A stretch of 64,000 nt of DNA from NCBI GenBank assembly GCA_026874595.1, contig CM049314.1:26983729-27047728 (forward strand). Direction: 5' to 3'. Below the pieces are notes generated by a model. It worked only from the letters and a program-made list of their open reading frames with translations, did no database searches and was not told the origin of the DNA. This DNA comes from Sipunculus nudus (lineage: Eukaryota; Annelida; Sipuncula; Golfingiida; Sipunculidae). Positions 12,790 to 25,191 of the stretch are shown in pieces. The translations under genes and the position numbers were made by a program. Position 1 is the stretch's first letter. Every line of letters begins with the position of its first letter.

Positions 12790-13339
12790 ATTTCGATGTT
12801 ATTCCGACCATTCCATCAACTAGTTTAGAGGTAGATAATTTCGTCAACAAGTTTATTATCTATTGATGAATAGAATGATTGAAGCCTGCTCAGTGATTAT
12901 ATTGTCTAGTTCAGATCAGGCCGCAGGCTGTGGTCTCTTACATGCAGAAGAAACAGGTACTCGAATTCATTTGTACCTAACACCATTTAATTGTATAATA
13001 CAATTTGCTCTTTTTCCTTATTAGGATACTCTTTGTTTTTGTAAATTCCAGTACTTATATTGAATTAAGCATGAATCTTCTTATTTATGTACCCTTATTG
13101 ATCAAATTAAGGAAAATAAATCAAATAAATCCTCATAAATGTTAGTCCTTTTAGGCTTATTGTTTAAACAAGGGGGCTTCTGTCAGAGTATACCACTTAC
13201 ACAGTGGTTATATTATACTGCAGTGGTCCCAGACCCATATATGAACGTGTGACACCCACACTCAGTGGCCTGATTATACGGAGAAACCAGCGCTCGTTCG
13301 TCTGATATTTGGCCCTGTGCCATAAAGCCAAACAAATTA

Positions 13340-13596
13340 AAAAGGTATGGTTCTCAGGCACTTTTTTTCAGAAAACACTGCGGGCGGGCGGTCATTTATT
13401 TTTTTTTATCTTTTTTTAATGTTTGGACAAAAACGCCATATGATCAGGAAAAAGCATAAAAATGAGAGTTTTTTTTATTTTGCTAAACAGGAAAAAAAGC
13501 ACTACATTTCAAAGAAAATCTATCAAAATTGTATTATTTTAACGGGGGGGGGGGTGTTCAAGTTGACGGGGGTGGTGACTGAGAACCATACCTTTT
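13340..13596. mobile_element. 257-bp MITE with ATTA target-site duplication
   Basis: Terminal inverted repeats AAAAGGTATGGTTCTCAG (left) and CTGAGAACCATACCTTTT (right) are perfect complements. The four bases ATTA occur immediately outside both ends (13336-13339 and 13597-13600). The interior is low-complexity (T runs, a G run near 13543) and non-coding. I do not recognise the superfamily from these ends. Confidence 0.75.
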
Positions 13597-13848
13597 ATTA
13601 TTTTTTGGCCTAACCGTTGTAAACAGAACAACGAGAGCGAGTGCCACATTTTAAAAATTTGAGCTGGACGTACAATGCGATACCTTGGTTTCATTAGTCA
13701 GATTAAAATTCTTAAATCTGTACCAACCCTGGTGGTCATGCCCAGAGAACCTTTTTATACAAAACAGAGGGGAAATGAAAGTCATTGTTCTGTAAAAAGT
13801 GAGATTTGAACATCCGTTTTTCTACAAAGGATTTTCAAGATTTCACGG

Positions 13849-16600
13849 TTGACTGACCCTTGCCAACCACCACAAGCCAGGTCAGTCAGTTCAATAATGG
13901 CAGGGATTACCACATACTCCAGGTCAATGTTGTTGACACTCGGTGCAATCAGGCAAGTCCAACATATGAGACTAGCTGCTTTAGTTTATCAGGGTCTCAG
14001 GCAACTGAACATCTGCAGTGTGGTTCCAACCAAACGTGGCAGCAAAGACTTTGGCATGCTGAGAATTCCTGTTAGAATCAGCAGACCAGGGGTAGTAGCT
14101 CCAACTATCCTAGCAGGTAGTGGGGCTAACCCAAACAACCGTACCCCCGTCTCGGCCCATGTCACGTGTATAAACAAGCCCAAGCAATGTCAAGGTAGGA
14201 CTTTGTTGTCATTGCTGAATGCAAGATCGGTGTGCAGTTAGGAAGCTGTCATCAGGGACTGTATTGCAGAAGGTAACCTTGACATGCGGGCACTAACAGA
14301 GACCAGGCTTCATCTCTCACTGAAGATCGCGCCACTGCTGGTTTGCTTCCTGAGGGCTATGCCATTACCACCAGGAACAGGCAGATGAGCAGAGGAGGGT
14401 GTTGCCCTTGTTCATCGCACCACACTCAAATGGGTCCCATCAAATCCTCAGCCAAGTACAAAGACATTTGAGTGCCCAATGGTGACTGTGACGGCTGCAT
14501 CCTCAAGCCTGAAACTTGTTGTGGTGTACAGGCCTTCACCTTCAGCCAAAAACGGTTTCAAGTCTGTTGACTTCCGCAGTGGGTTTTCTGAGTACATATG
14601 ACATCCATCCAGTGTCCATCATCAAATTTCCTAGTGGTCGGGGACTTATATATTCACTTGGACAATACAAGTAATACAGATGCAGCCAGCCTTTCAGAAT
14701 TTGTTGCATCGACTGCCTGCACACAGCATGTGGTCACCCCCACCCACATAGATGGACACATTCTCGATTTGGTAATCTCGCGCCAGAATGACAATGCTGT
14801 ACAGTCTGTAGAGGTAAGCGATCTAATTTCTGGTCATAACATCGTCCATTGCGCCCTTACTCTAGGCAGACCACCATTACCTAGACAGACCTTGACCCTT
14901 AGAACTCTCAAGGCCATCGACCACGTAGCTGTTGAACAAGACATCAAGCAGTCCCTTCTTCTGGTAAGTGGTGACATTCCACCCGGCAACCTGTACAACC
15001 TGTACAACCTGTACAAGGTCACACTGCGCAGTATCCTGGATAAGCATGCGCCCCAAAAGACTGTCACCATCACGTACCGGCCAAACTCGCCGTGGATGAA
15101 TGAGGATACTGTGCAGCAAAAGAGATTGCGCGGGAAGTATGAACAATTATGGAGGAGAAGCCGCCTTAACGTGCATCGTGAGATGTACATGCACCAGAGA
15201 GACAATGTTTACAGCTTGATCCAGAAAGCTATGGTCACATATTATCAAGACAGGATCGCTCAGAGTGATCCAAGACACCCTGGAGAGAAGCCTCATATCA
15301 CCACCCCATGACACATATGTCGAGCCAGAATGCGCAGTCACACTGTACGATTTCAGTCCTACTTCGTCAAAGGACGTGGAATTGGTCATTGGTAAATCAC
15401 CATCCAAAACATCTCAACTTGACCCCTGGCCAACATACAAGTCACACATGCCAACCCTAACTCCTGTCACCAAAGACATAATCAACTCGTCACTATCTTT
15501 AGGAGTATTTCCGAGTGAATGGAAACGGGCACTTGTTACCCCGCTTCTAAAAAAAAAGCCTACTCTTGACACCAGCAATTTGTCAAACTTCAGGCCTGTG
15601 TCGAATCTACCGTTCCTCTCTAAGGTTGTAGAGAGGGTTGTGGCCAAGCAACTCACCATTCACCTGGAGGATAATGCTCTGTGCCCTAAGTTTCAATCGG
15701 CATATCGTGCGTGCACGTTATAGTGTTGAGACTGCTCTACTCAGGATGCACAATGATATCCTCTCGTCTTTGCTAGCCCCAGCATCAGGAACATTGGGTT
15801 AATGTGGGACCAGGCTGCAACAATGGTAGAGCATGTTCGTCACATCTGCAAAACATGCTATTTCCATCCCCATAACATTGCGCAGTAAGACACATGCTTA
15901 CACGTGACGCCACAGAGCGACTGATACATGCCATTATCTCAACAAAGCTTGATGGCTGCAACTCACTCCTCTGAATGTACCAGCTGCGGAGATCGCTAAA
16001 CTGCAGCGCGTTCAGAATTGTGCTGCTCGGATAGTCACCAGGAAGCGCATGCGTGACAGCATCACAGGAATTCCGAGAGATCTTCACTGGCTTCCTGTTA
16101 AGCATCGAGTCAATTTCAAGTCTTTGTGTCTATCTTATCAATGTGTGAATGGTTTAGCCCCTGCTTATTTGTCCGAGCTTGTGTCCCCATATGTGCCATG
16201 GAGAAGTCTCCTACCAAACAGTCAGCTACTCTTGCAGCAACCAGCCTCCAGAACTAGATCCTGTAGAGACCGCGCATTTGCAATCGCTGCACCAAAGTTA
16301 TTGAATCAGTTGCCTATGGTCCTAAAAATGTGTGACTCATTTGACACTTTCAAGAAGAAACTAAAGACATCTTTTTAGCTTTGCATATAATCCGACAATA
16401 TCTCTAGTCAGTTTCACTACCTACAAACTTTTACTGATCTTAGTCAATTCTCATGCTTTTTTAGTACTTGTATTTTCTATTTATCTCTTATTTTAAATTT
16501 TAACTTAAATTATGCATTTTATTGTAAGGCGCTCCTGAGCAACACTGAGTGTTGGAAGGTGTCGCGGTATTAACTGAATAAATTATTATTATTATACATT
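13849..16600 (+). mobile_element. decayed CR1/L2-group LINE, ORF2 remnants
   Basis: Pieces of one non-LTR retrotransposon lie in order. The endonuclease start (LLNARSVCS, about 14205) is followed after a stop by ALTETRLH. Next come endonuclease C-terminal motifs (VVGDLYIHLDN, DGHILDLVISRQ, SGHNIVHCAL) at 14630-14880. RT motifs follow at 15440-15720 (VFPSEWKRALVTPLLKK, NFRPVSNLPFLSKVVERV, FQSAYRA). The C-terminal domain is at 15990-16378 (GIPRDLHWLPVKHRVNFK, VNGLAPAYL, FKKKLKTSF). The frame is broken by stops and shifts. Between about 15770 and 15790 the text jumps from just past the FQSAYRA region to post-palm sequence, so the (F/Y)xDD core is missing. The 3' end runs out in ATTATTATT (about 16590), typical of this group. 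It cannot move by itself. Confidence 0.85.
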
Positions 16601-17506
16601 TCCTCATATTTCTCAGCAATAAAACCCGTTGAATATGGGGTAGCATTTAAACAAGACGTAATCTGGTATTCCTGGTGTATGAACTAACTAGAAATGGCTC
16701 TCCTTCACCTTGTGGACCACTATTTGCTGCTGCTCGACAAATTCCGATATAATAATGCCCTTTAAGATAAATCCTTTTTCCTATACTGTTTGTTAACTAA
16801 CCTGAGGAATATATCACAGCAAAGACTCACTTGGAAAAGGCAGTGCTAATTATGTGTACACTGTTTTGGAACAACATACTGTAGTTTCAGGAAAATTTAT
16901 TGCAAGATATCAGTAAGGTTTATGATTTCTATACATTTCTTATAATGTTATCATCCCATTGATTTCATTGCAGTTAACAGTGTCATGATTAGACTTATGT
17001 ATCAGGCTTGGATTTTGTTGATGTTAATGTGACAGACATGTTACTAAACATTTTTTGCACATCTTCACATGGGAATGCATTTGATGCTTCGGTATCCTTC
17101 CGGACGACAATTTTAACGGAATGCCGCACAAAAAAACATATTGTGAATATTTGATGGTTTATACGGTTTCTACATAGGAACTGGACTTAGTTCTGTCCAT
17201 TAGTTTAACAAGCTATTGTCTAATTTAATATATGTTCTTCCACGCTCAGGTTTCCCTATTATCAGGGTCATTTGCATAAGCTTAATATTCCTGTACAATA
17301 CCGTTGCACAGGCCTTTGAAACTCCTATTATCACCTTTATTCATATTTCGTAGCCACGCTTGGCCTTTCACCCATACTCATGTGATTAAGAAGTAATTTA
17401 TACACGTGTTAATTATGTATACCATTAGGTGGGGACATAGAGGTTGATAATTATCAGATCAGGTTTTCCATTTGAGCTTAAATGTCAACAAAATATTTAT
17501 ATTATC
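16601..17506. other. intergenic, no recognised feature
   Basis: AT-rich sequence between the LINE tail and the tRNA-like repeats. I see no coding region, RNA gene or transposon end here. Confidence 0.6.
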
Positions 17507-17655
17507 TTGTTACGGGTTGACAAAAGCGGACCGAACTGTCTCGCTAGTGAAGCTTGCTTTTCTAGCGAAGCGGTTGGAACGCCGAACATGTGCGCTACCG
17601 ACATGGGTTCGAGACCCCGACCTGTTTTCCCCTGAACAATTTGTCTTTGTAACAA
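17507..17655 (+). mobile_element. tRNA-derived SINE-like repeat, copy 1
   Basis: 149-bp unit that begins TTGTTAC and ends GTAACAA. It contains a box-A-like TAGCGAAGCGGTTGGAACG and a box-B-like GGGTTCGAGAC, the internal RNA polymerase III promoter pattern of tRNA-derived elements. A second copy in the same orientation lies 297 bases on. The box B here is less canonical than in copy 2. No cloverleaf with paired acceptor stem is evident, so it is not called as a tRNA gene. Confidence 0.6.
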
Positions 17656-17803
17656 AATGGGGGCTCATCCAACGTGACGGCAAACTTTGTGGCCCCAGGA
17701 ATGGTGGTTTGAAGTAATTAGGAAATTAACGCCACCTAGTTCACCGAAGGTGTGACTCTTGGGAAAGTCTTTTTCTGATAGCAGAACGCTCTTAAGAAGG
17801 GGT

Positions 17804-17960
17804 GTGTTACGGGGTGACATAAAAGCGGACCGAACTGTCTCGCTAGTGAAGCTTGCTTTTCTAGCGAAGCGGTTGGAACGCCGGACATGTGCGCCACCGA
17901 CATGGGTTCGAATCCCGGATCGGCCCAATGTTTTCCCTGAATAATTTGTCTTCGTAACAA
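17804..17960 (+). mobile_element. tRNA-derived SINE-like repeat, copy 2
   Basis: Second copy of the repeat at 17507-17655, nearly identical over its central ~110 bases (AAGCGGACCGAACTGTCTCG onward). It has a canonical box B (GGGTTCGAATCCC) and the same GTTAC/GTAAC ends. The two copies in direct orientation suggest local duplication or two nearby insertions. Confidence 0.65.
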
Positions 17961-18489
17961 TCTGTATAACATAAGAGAGAGAACGCCATGTGTCACATAA
18001 TGGATAGAACGCTCTATATATACGTTATGCCGATTCTATACTCATGTTACATGCACACAATTAAATGCATTAACCGTGTAAAGCGAAGTGAGCACAGCAT
18101 TGTGTGACATAACAATAAAAACACACCAAAAAAACGAGGTCTAACACAAAAGTTGAATGCCCAGTTCAAAGCGATGCGATGCGAGTTATGGACTATGAAA
18201 ACCTGGGGACCGGTACAAAAAGAGCTCGGAACTTGAGGACTTCCGAGCAACGAACATCAAGCCAAGCTACCTTAGTCCGAACTCCACATGCACGCATGCA
18301 CGCACGCATGCAAGCACGTACAGGCGCACACACATTCAACATAGTGCATAGAGAAAATGATGCATTCCGCGAGCTACTTAGACACTTGCAAAATAAGCTA
18401 TATGAACCATATGAAAAATGAAAATATGTTTTGTAAAATTGTTGAACTGAGATATTACTGGTAAAGTAAAACAGCACGCCATTTTTCAT
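17961..18489. other. intergenic, small ACGC-type low-complexity patch
   Basis: No gene is supported. A GCACGCATGCACGC-type low-complexity patch lies at about 18285-18335. Confidence 0.5.
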
Positions 18490-18700
18490 ATTGTGAATAC
18501 ATATGCACATACATATTCATATTCATACGTAAACATTTATAAATATTCATATATATACATACATATATGAATTTATACATATATATATTTGTATATATAT
18601 ACATACATATATGCACATTTATATATATATATACATACACATTCAAATACATATATATATATATATACATACATTTTCACATATCTGTATGTATATATGT
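18490..18700. repeat. (ATAC/ATAT)n low-complexity tract
   Basis: About 200 bases of interrupted ATAC and ATAT tetranucleotides (ATACATATATACAT pattern). Open frames crossing it are composition artefacts. Confidence 0.85.
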
Positions 18701-20594
18701 GGACGGATAAAAAAATAAAGATATGACCTAAATATAACTCAATAACTTTGACTGACTGATTTCAAGCTTTTAAGTTTTTGTAATGTCACTCGTCAGTAAT
18801 TTGGGTTTACCTGATCAGTGGCTGAACAAATTCTGCTCTTACTTCATATAGAAATTAGAAATTGACTGATATGACAATGCTAAATAATCGTCTGAATTAA
18901 AATATATGATGATGTTCAAGGTCCATTTATGCAGACCGTTGTGATTAAGCCAGATGGTCATTAGCATTACCTAATCTGACCATCCATACACTATATCAGC
19001 TTATATACGCTATGAACTGTCTACATCATGTGATCATTGAACAAATATTAGGCTGCAATTAATTGTTAGTATGTATCAGTGGCAGATTAAACGAAATTAG
19101 ATAAACGACGTATATATGTAAATGAAAGACCATGTGTAGCTTTGCCCTGAATATTTATTCGTGTCCGTTGATACAAGGTTCTAATACAACATGTCATATC
19201 TAAGCTTTCTCACGTTCATGCAACAATTTTAATTTTAACTCAACAACACTAAAGACAAGACCATATAAGTGTCAGGATTATTTTAATTTAAAACGTTACG
19301 GTAATTGCACAGGCAGCTGTATTGAATTATTGGGCTGGACAAGCTGACCACCAGGGGCGCTAGTTTTTCAGGCATGCATGCATATTCTACCTCCACATAC
19401 GAGAGTATCTGCATAAGCGATATCCCGTATTCATCCGATTTCCAATTTTATCAGGCGTGGATACAAGGGAAGGGGAGGGGGGGGGGGGGGGGGGGATAAA
19501 ACCATTTTTTGTCAACATGTGTAGTCAGGGAAATTCTAGGCGTTGGATAAATAGTTCAAGCTGCACCAATGACTGTTGTTATTCTGAGAAAGATTAATTT
19601 TTTTTATATATAAATATATACCAATATTTCACGACTCACATATATCAGCGTCATGTGGAAACATGTATGAAACAGATCAAACCTACCATTAAACCTGTTT
19701 CTTTACATTCTAAAGACATCCACTATGTATAGAAAGCATTTAGAATAAAGGGATTGAGCAAATATTTGCTTCATGTTGAATATGTAGCTTGTATTTCTAA
19801 AATTATAATATAATGGTCACAAAAATAACCTGCATGTGTTCATGAAAGGTTGATAGCCGACATCATAGTATGCATATATACCGGAATAGCCTATAGGATT
19901 AAAGTGAGCCCCCCTTTAAAATATTCCCCCGCCGGCATGCACAAACGTAAAACGGATCTCAGTCACATACCAATATAATCATTTATATTCAGCACGCACC
20001 AATAAGCATTCTATTGAAAAACATGTTTCTTAAAAAATAAGTTTATATTTAAATTTAAAATAACCAACTTAGTAGACTACGTGAGTGAATCAGAACCGCC
20101 GGTGCGCTTTCTACGCTGTATATATATATGATAATTGCAAATAAATATTCATTGAGCTAATTTCTTCTACTGATGTGTCGTACCGTATACTGAATATCAG
20201 TACGAAAATTCCGACTGGCTAGAATGATATAATCAAATGTTTCCATGCGATCACTCCGGAATTTCGACATTTTTTAGCATTTGGGTTCATATGAAACTCT
20301 TTTTTTTCAACGGGTCCCATTTAAATGGCCCACCGGATTAAAACGTACATACATAAGCTAATTAACACAATTTAAGACAAACGAGATTTCCTGTTTCAGT
20401 TCATGCATTTTCATGTATCTTTGTTTACCCCTGGGCCCGAGACCCCTTAGTCACTTCTCAGCACTCATGATACAACAAAGGCAAATAACATTTTAGAGGA
20501 TTTTAATGTGCCCTAGGAAACTCCATAGTTTACCCAGGGCCCTGTTGAGCCCGCTGGTGAAAAGCTACATATATGAAACAAATCCGAATCACAG
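18701..20594. other. intergenic, poly-G run at about 19466-19495
   Basis: No coding or RNA feature is supported. A long G run (about 19466-19495) and a few short TA stretches are the only structure seen. This lies downstream of the minus-strand SLC23 pseudogene. No LRR-Ig homologue is visible here, unlike downstream of the plus-strand SLC23 gene. Confidence 0.5.
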
Positions 20595-21009
20595 TCACTT
20601 TTTTTTGCAGTAGTTGAACCATTTTCCGCAGCATTTGTTTTCTTCAGTAGGACCATTCACTTGTGGCATTATTTCCGGTTCCTTTTTTAGGAACCCCGTG
20701 AACGTTTGAGAACATGGAAAACATTCAAGACATTTAACTCTCCTGATCCACCGCATACCACATGGTTAGTCGTACGTGATGACGTCAGTGTCCTGCTCCT
20801 CAATGGACTGTCCCTTAGAGTGGCGATCAGGATGTGGTGGGGGAATACCCGTGAAATTATTATGAGATACGACACCGTTAAGCACCGGCATGACATTTTC
20901 CGCCGTTCAGTGGCACACTGGACCTTTAAGTAACACTGTGAATTTATTAGAATATGACAATTAATCACTAAACTGCTGGTACATATAAACTTTATTAATT
21001 TTGCGTGGA

Positions 21010-21190
21010 TGATAAAACTGGTTATAACAGCTAATGCGATGTATATGGCTCCGGTGGAGGCGTTCGGTAGTTGATAGGGATCTAGGAACCCGGAGGACCC
21101 GGAGAAAACCGACTTTGGGTGTGGCCAGTACAGCCCATGCCCACTCCCTTAGCCACGCCGGGAATCGGACCCGGTTAAAACACGAAAAGA
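21010..21190 (-). mobile_element. tRNA-derived SINE, minus orientation
   Basis: On the minus strand a box-B-like CCGGGTCCGATTCCCGG is followed by GGCGTGGCTAAGGGAGTGGG and a central block GGTTTTCTCCGGGTCCTCCG. A second copy of the family is on the plus strand near 30715. The GGTTTTCTCCGGGT block is the kind of conserved central domain shared by several metazoan SINE families; I do not assign which. It lies inside the SLC23 pseudogene, between exons 13 and 12. Confidence 0.65.
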
Positions 21191-24100
21191 GCCATTCCTG
21201 CCCTGACCCTTCCAGCCTGTTACGGTTCTTGAGAAATTGAGCCCGAAAGAGTGCTACAGCGTGTGACATATGTAATCAATATATGCCAAGGATATGTTCA
21301 TATATGTGTATACGGAATTCAGATAGTGAAATGAAAATAAAATGAAAATTGATTTCAAAGCATGATTGAACTGATTACAGGACCTCTGATACTGATAAGA
21401 CTGAGAAAATCCTTTACCAGCTTTTTTATGTATTTCCTCAATTTACATGTAATTGCATTTGTCCACATACACATAAGCATAAAATAAGCATAATATTTTG
21501 ACCAAGTAAAATATAAGTTTAAACTTAACGTTTCAATAGCCAGTAACAATATTCCAGATTCTAATATCTTCAATATTTTCTTAAAAATCTTAAAAATGAA
21601 ACATAGAAAAGCTGAACAAGTCCAATGCAGTTAATACATTTACTAGGCATGCATTGAAACTTCAAGAGTTAATAAAAGTTAATTCGCTTAATAGCCCTAA
21701 ATGTATTAAACTGATTCAGTATTGTATCTGTACTTGCCAGGGATTGTGTTATCCCGAAACATAGCTTGCTCGTACCGACGAACATGGTCGAGTTCAGCAT
21801 GAAAGTAATTATTTGATCTAGAGTGGTATTTCCTGGTGAGAAAAAATAATATTAGGTTTTTACCGCCTCCTTCCACAGACACCTACAGCAATACAATTTT
21901 GTTAATATTTTCACACTACTGGTGTGGGACCCCATGAAACGTACATATTATAAAAGCCGAGAATGAACTCAAAATGTTCGAGCTTTATGATACGGACTGA
22001 GTTTAGTTAGATAAAAAAGTATATCAATGAATATCAGAAATCTGAATAATAATTATACCTGTAAAAGCTACATAATATATCTGGCAACCATGTTAAGACA
22101 TATGTTAAATCCCAAAGAGTTTTTTCATTCCCCCCCCCCCTCTCCTACATAGAATTTCACAGGGTATTTAATTTTTAAATATACAAAATAAATTTATTAT
22201 TTCAATTGTCACCTATAACCGTCTTCGCATTACCGATAGATAAAAAAGTACCCTATGTGGAACATCTGTCTGAAAATCCATGTAGCTAAAATGGAAAGTT
22301 TTGTTCCATAAATGGCTTCGAAATATCCATTAAAATTTAACATGTGACACGAGTAAAATTGTTTTCAAATCTTTAAAGCGACAACTCTATATGATCTTTT
22401 AACACCCAAAAAGATAATGTAGAATTAGGAGATCACAGAAAATAATGATTTTATGATTAGGATTACTGAGTACAATAATCCTACATTCAATTGGCCATTT
22501 CGGTGAACACGAAATAACCATCAGAGGCAAAGGAAATGACGAGCACATTGAACAATCGGCAGTCTGACCGATGGCGTCAAAACCTATTCATAAATCCACA
22601 AGGAGGCATGTTTACTATATGTAACATTCCGTTAAGATAATTAGCATTCCATATATGAGTATATAGTTGAACAATACATCCAAAGGAAATTTGTAAATTC
22701 TTGAATAGACATCAAAATAATACCTTTTCAACAATTTTGTTTGTCATAATCATCATTATTTTTTGCTTAAAAAATGAAAAATGTACAGCTTTCCGAAGGA
22801 CCAATATGTCTTCCGTATTATGCATCAGGATATCAAGAAAAAAGGGTTTGCCTAGCATCGCCTCACTGAATCGCCGAAATATCTTATGCTGGATATCATC
22901 AAAAATAAAGATCCATAAAATACGTCCGAATAAGGGAAAAGTATATTTTTAACTGTTTATGAGAAATATAAGCAGAACATATAAGTGAGTCTTTTTTTTC
23001 GGCGCATGCTCTGGAAGGAATATAATTCTTTGCATGGCTAAAAAACACTAATACTTAAATTGCTTCATTATAAAAGTCATCTAAATTAACTCTGAAGTGA
23101 AGATGTGGATGGACGTGATATAAGATGGCATATTTACATTTTAATAGATCTAAATAAAGTTAGACGAACCTTTTCTGCCTTAAGAAAATTTAAATAACCG
23201 TGTCGTTTCCTATTTGCAATCTTCACATTTATTCGAATAACGTTCGTCTGATTCTTAAATTGTGACTAACCTGAATAAAACCAGGGCATTAGATACACTA
23301 ACCTTGTAAAATACCAGGGGTCTATATAAAATCGAGACATGGTCTAGGTGCTTCAATATGGGAGGGTTCGGGGTGTATATATTCCCCACTTTTATGGCAG
23401 AGGTTGGTGGTCAATGTAACCATCCCTCGACTAGAGAATATCATTTATATCTTGCAAATGAAATTACCTAATAATTAGAATTATAGACTTTAGTTCAATA
23501 TATATGAAATGACTATGAAATATTATATCTAAAGCCGGTGTGGTATAAACTTACATTAGAAACATAATACCTTTTTTTTCTAAAACTAAAAGTAAAATAT
23601 TTGAAATGTGAAAAAGTAAACAAATTTTAAAAATGTCATACAGACACTATATATATATATGCTTGTGTGTGTGCGAGTCCCCCCCCCCCCCATCCAACTC
23701 AGGAAGATAAAATGCATGGTTCAGTGGTTATTAGACATCCGACAGGTGAGGAGAGGTATTATATAGTTTATCCTCTTTTTTTGGCAAATTTACACAACAA
23801 GTTCTGATGAGATTTTACTGTAATTTTCTTGAGGGATTGGGAAATACCCAACATACAAAATTTTACTTTTGGAGATAAACTGGATCACCATAAACAAGTT
23901 TATTTCAGAGTAAAATGTCCCATTGTTACCGCTATTTCATTGTAATAGTGGTATTAATCAGTATTACCGGGCGGCTTTGTTCTGCAGTGACATCCGATTG
24001 GATTGTCGAAACGTGAAAGGTGTGTATACCTACAGAGCAGAGTTTCATGACTGTATTCCTGGTCGTGGGTTCTATATTTCCGACAACATCTTGTTTAAAA

Positions 24101-24337
24101 TGATTTACTGACTTACTCCCAAAAGTTGATTGCAGACATGTCGATATGGCAACTAAAGTCAGGACGGTCCTGATAAGCTGACCGCTTGACCCGGCATCAT
24201 CTCCAAAACCAAAGATATCACAAACCATAGTCGCCTGTGCTATTTGGGAGAGGAACATCGTTAGGAAATTTTGGATGGTAAACATGAATTCATTAAGCGC
24301 AAACCTAGGAATAAATCATGTTTTGTATATATATTTT

Positions 24338-24339
<2 letters not shown>

Positions 24340-24387
<48 letters not shown>
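24340..24387. repeat. (TA)n microsatellite upstream of pseudogene exon 2
   Basis: A TA run about 70 bases upstream (gene direction) of exon 2 of the SLC23 pseudogene, at the position equivalent to the runs in the two intact paralogues. Confidence 0.9.
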
Positions 24388-24391
<4 letters not shown>

Positions 24392-24480
24392 AAGAGAAAG
24401 AGTGACGCCTTTTAGAAAGAGTTTATTAACACACGATCTTTCGAAGTGCAGAGGCTTCTTCGTCAGATTGATATTTTGGA
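24388..24480 (-). mobile_element. short repeat fragment, possibly Penelope-like element end
   Basis: On the minus strand the sequence CTGACGAAGAAGCCTCTGCA is followed by CTTCGAAAGATC and then a TTAATAAACTCTTTCTAAAA tail running into (TA)n. A CTGAnGAAG...CGAAA pattern of this kind is common at Penelope-like element ends. Only about 90 bases are present, with no protein, so this is a tentative call. Confidence 0.35.
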
Positions 24481-25191
24481 TATACCTATAATTCAACATA
24501 CGACCTGTGATATATGCGTTTTAGTTTTGTACGCAAAATGGCAGCTCCCATGAGAGGTTTAGAGAAACTTTGATAAATGAACCTGTCAGGATTCGATAAG
24601 GGAGCGGGGATGCAACACGATAGTACTCTGGAACCAGCGTTTAGGGGACCTCTGTCACCAACGAAGAGATTTGAATAACGCTTTATTTGGACCACGCCAA
24701 AATCCTAAACTTATAGTAGAATCATTTTAACATTTTGTAAGAGTATGCATTTTTTTCTGTAAAATCCCATTGCTGGACTGATGAACGCTTTTTGGGGAAT
24801 GGATTATGTCCCTTGAAGTAGACACCGATATAGCCCTTTATTAACAGGGCGTATGTTTTTTTTTTGCAGTCGAATTCAGGTACCTCATGCAATATGCCTA
24901 CTTAGTATAATTCTGGTCAGGTTTATACGGGTTTCATCAGTCCGAACGATCTGTGTCAGTGCAAAAGGGACAATCGCTCCGATATATCCCACGTGCACAA
25001 AGATTGCGTTATCTCGTGATGTCCAGGACCAACCGCTTTTACGTCGTTGCTATAATACATGTGGTGCAAATAAATGTAAAATTAAAAAAAAACTATTTAG
25101 GAAATTAATATAAAAAATAGATATATTGCTGATGATGTGTGGGATCGTTTTATAGATATATTATGAAAACTTTTATAATTTTGCCCAAATA

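Noticed and set aside
3900-12850. Open frames reading YIYIYI or similar across TA runs (for example 3913-4158, 7730-7921, 11593-11805, 12610-12828)
   Set aside because: They are translations of dinucleotide repeats and have no domain or start context.
14834-15659. Minus-strand open frames at 14834-15205, 14877-15146, 15147-15407 and 15414-15659
   Set aside because: They are antisense shadows of the plus-strand LINE ORF2 fragments.
17850-17940. A functional tRNA gene
   Set aside because: Box A and box B are present, but no paired acceptor stem or plausible anticodon arm is visible, and a near-identical copy lies 300 bases away, which fits a SINE-like repeat.
18193-18510. Minus-strand 105-codon frame rich in Cys, Ala and Arg
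   Set aside because: It crosses a GCATGCAC low-complexity patch that explains its composition.
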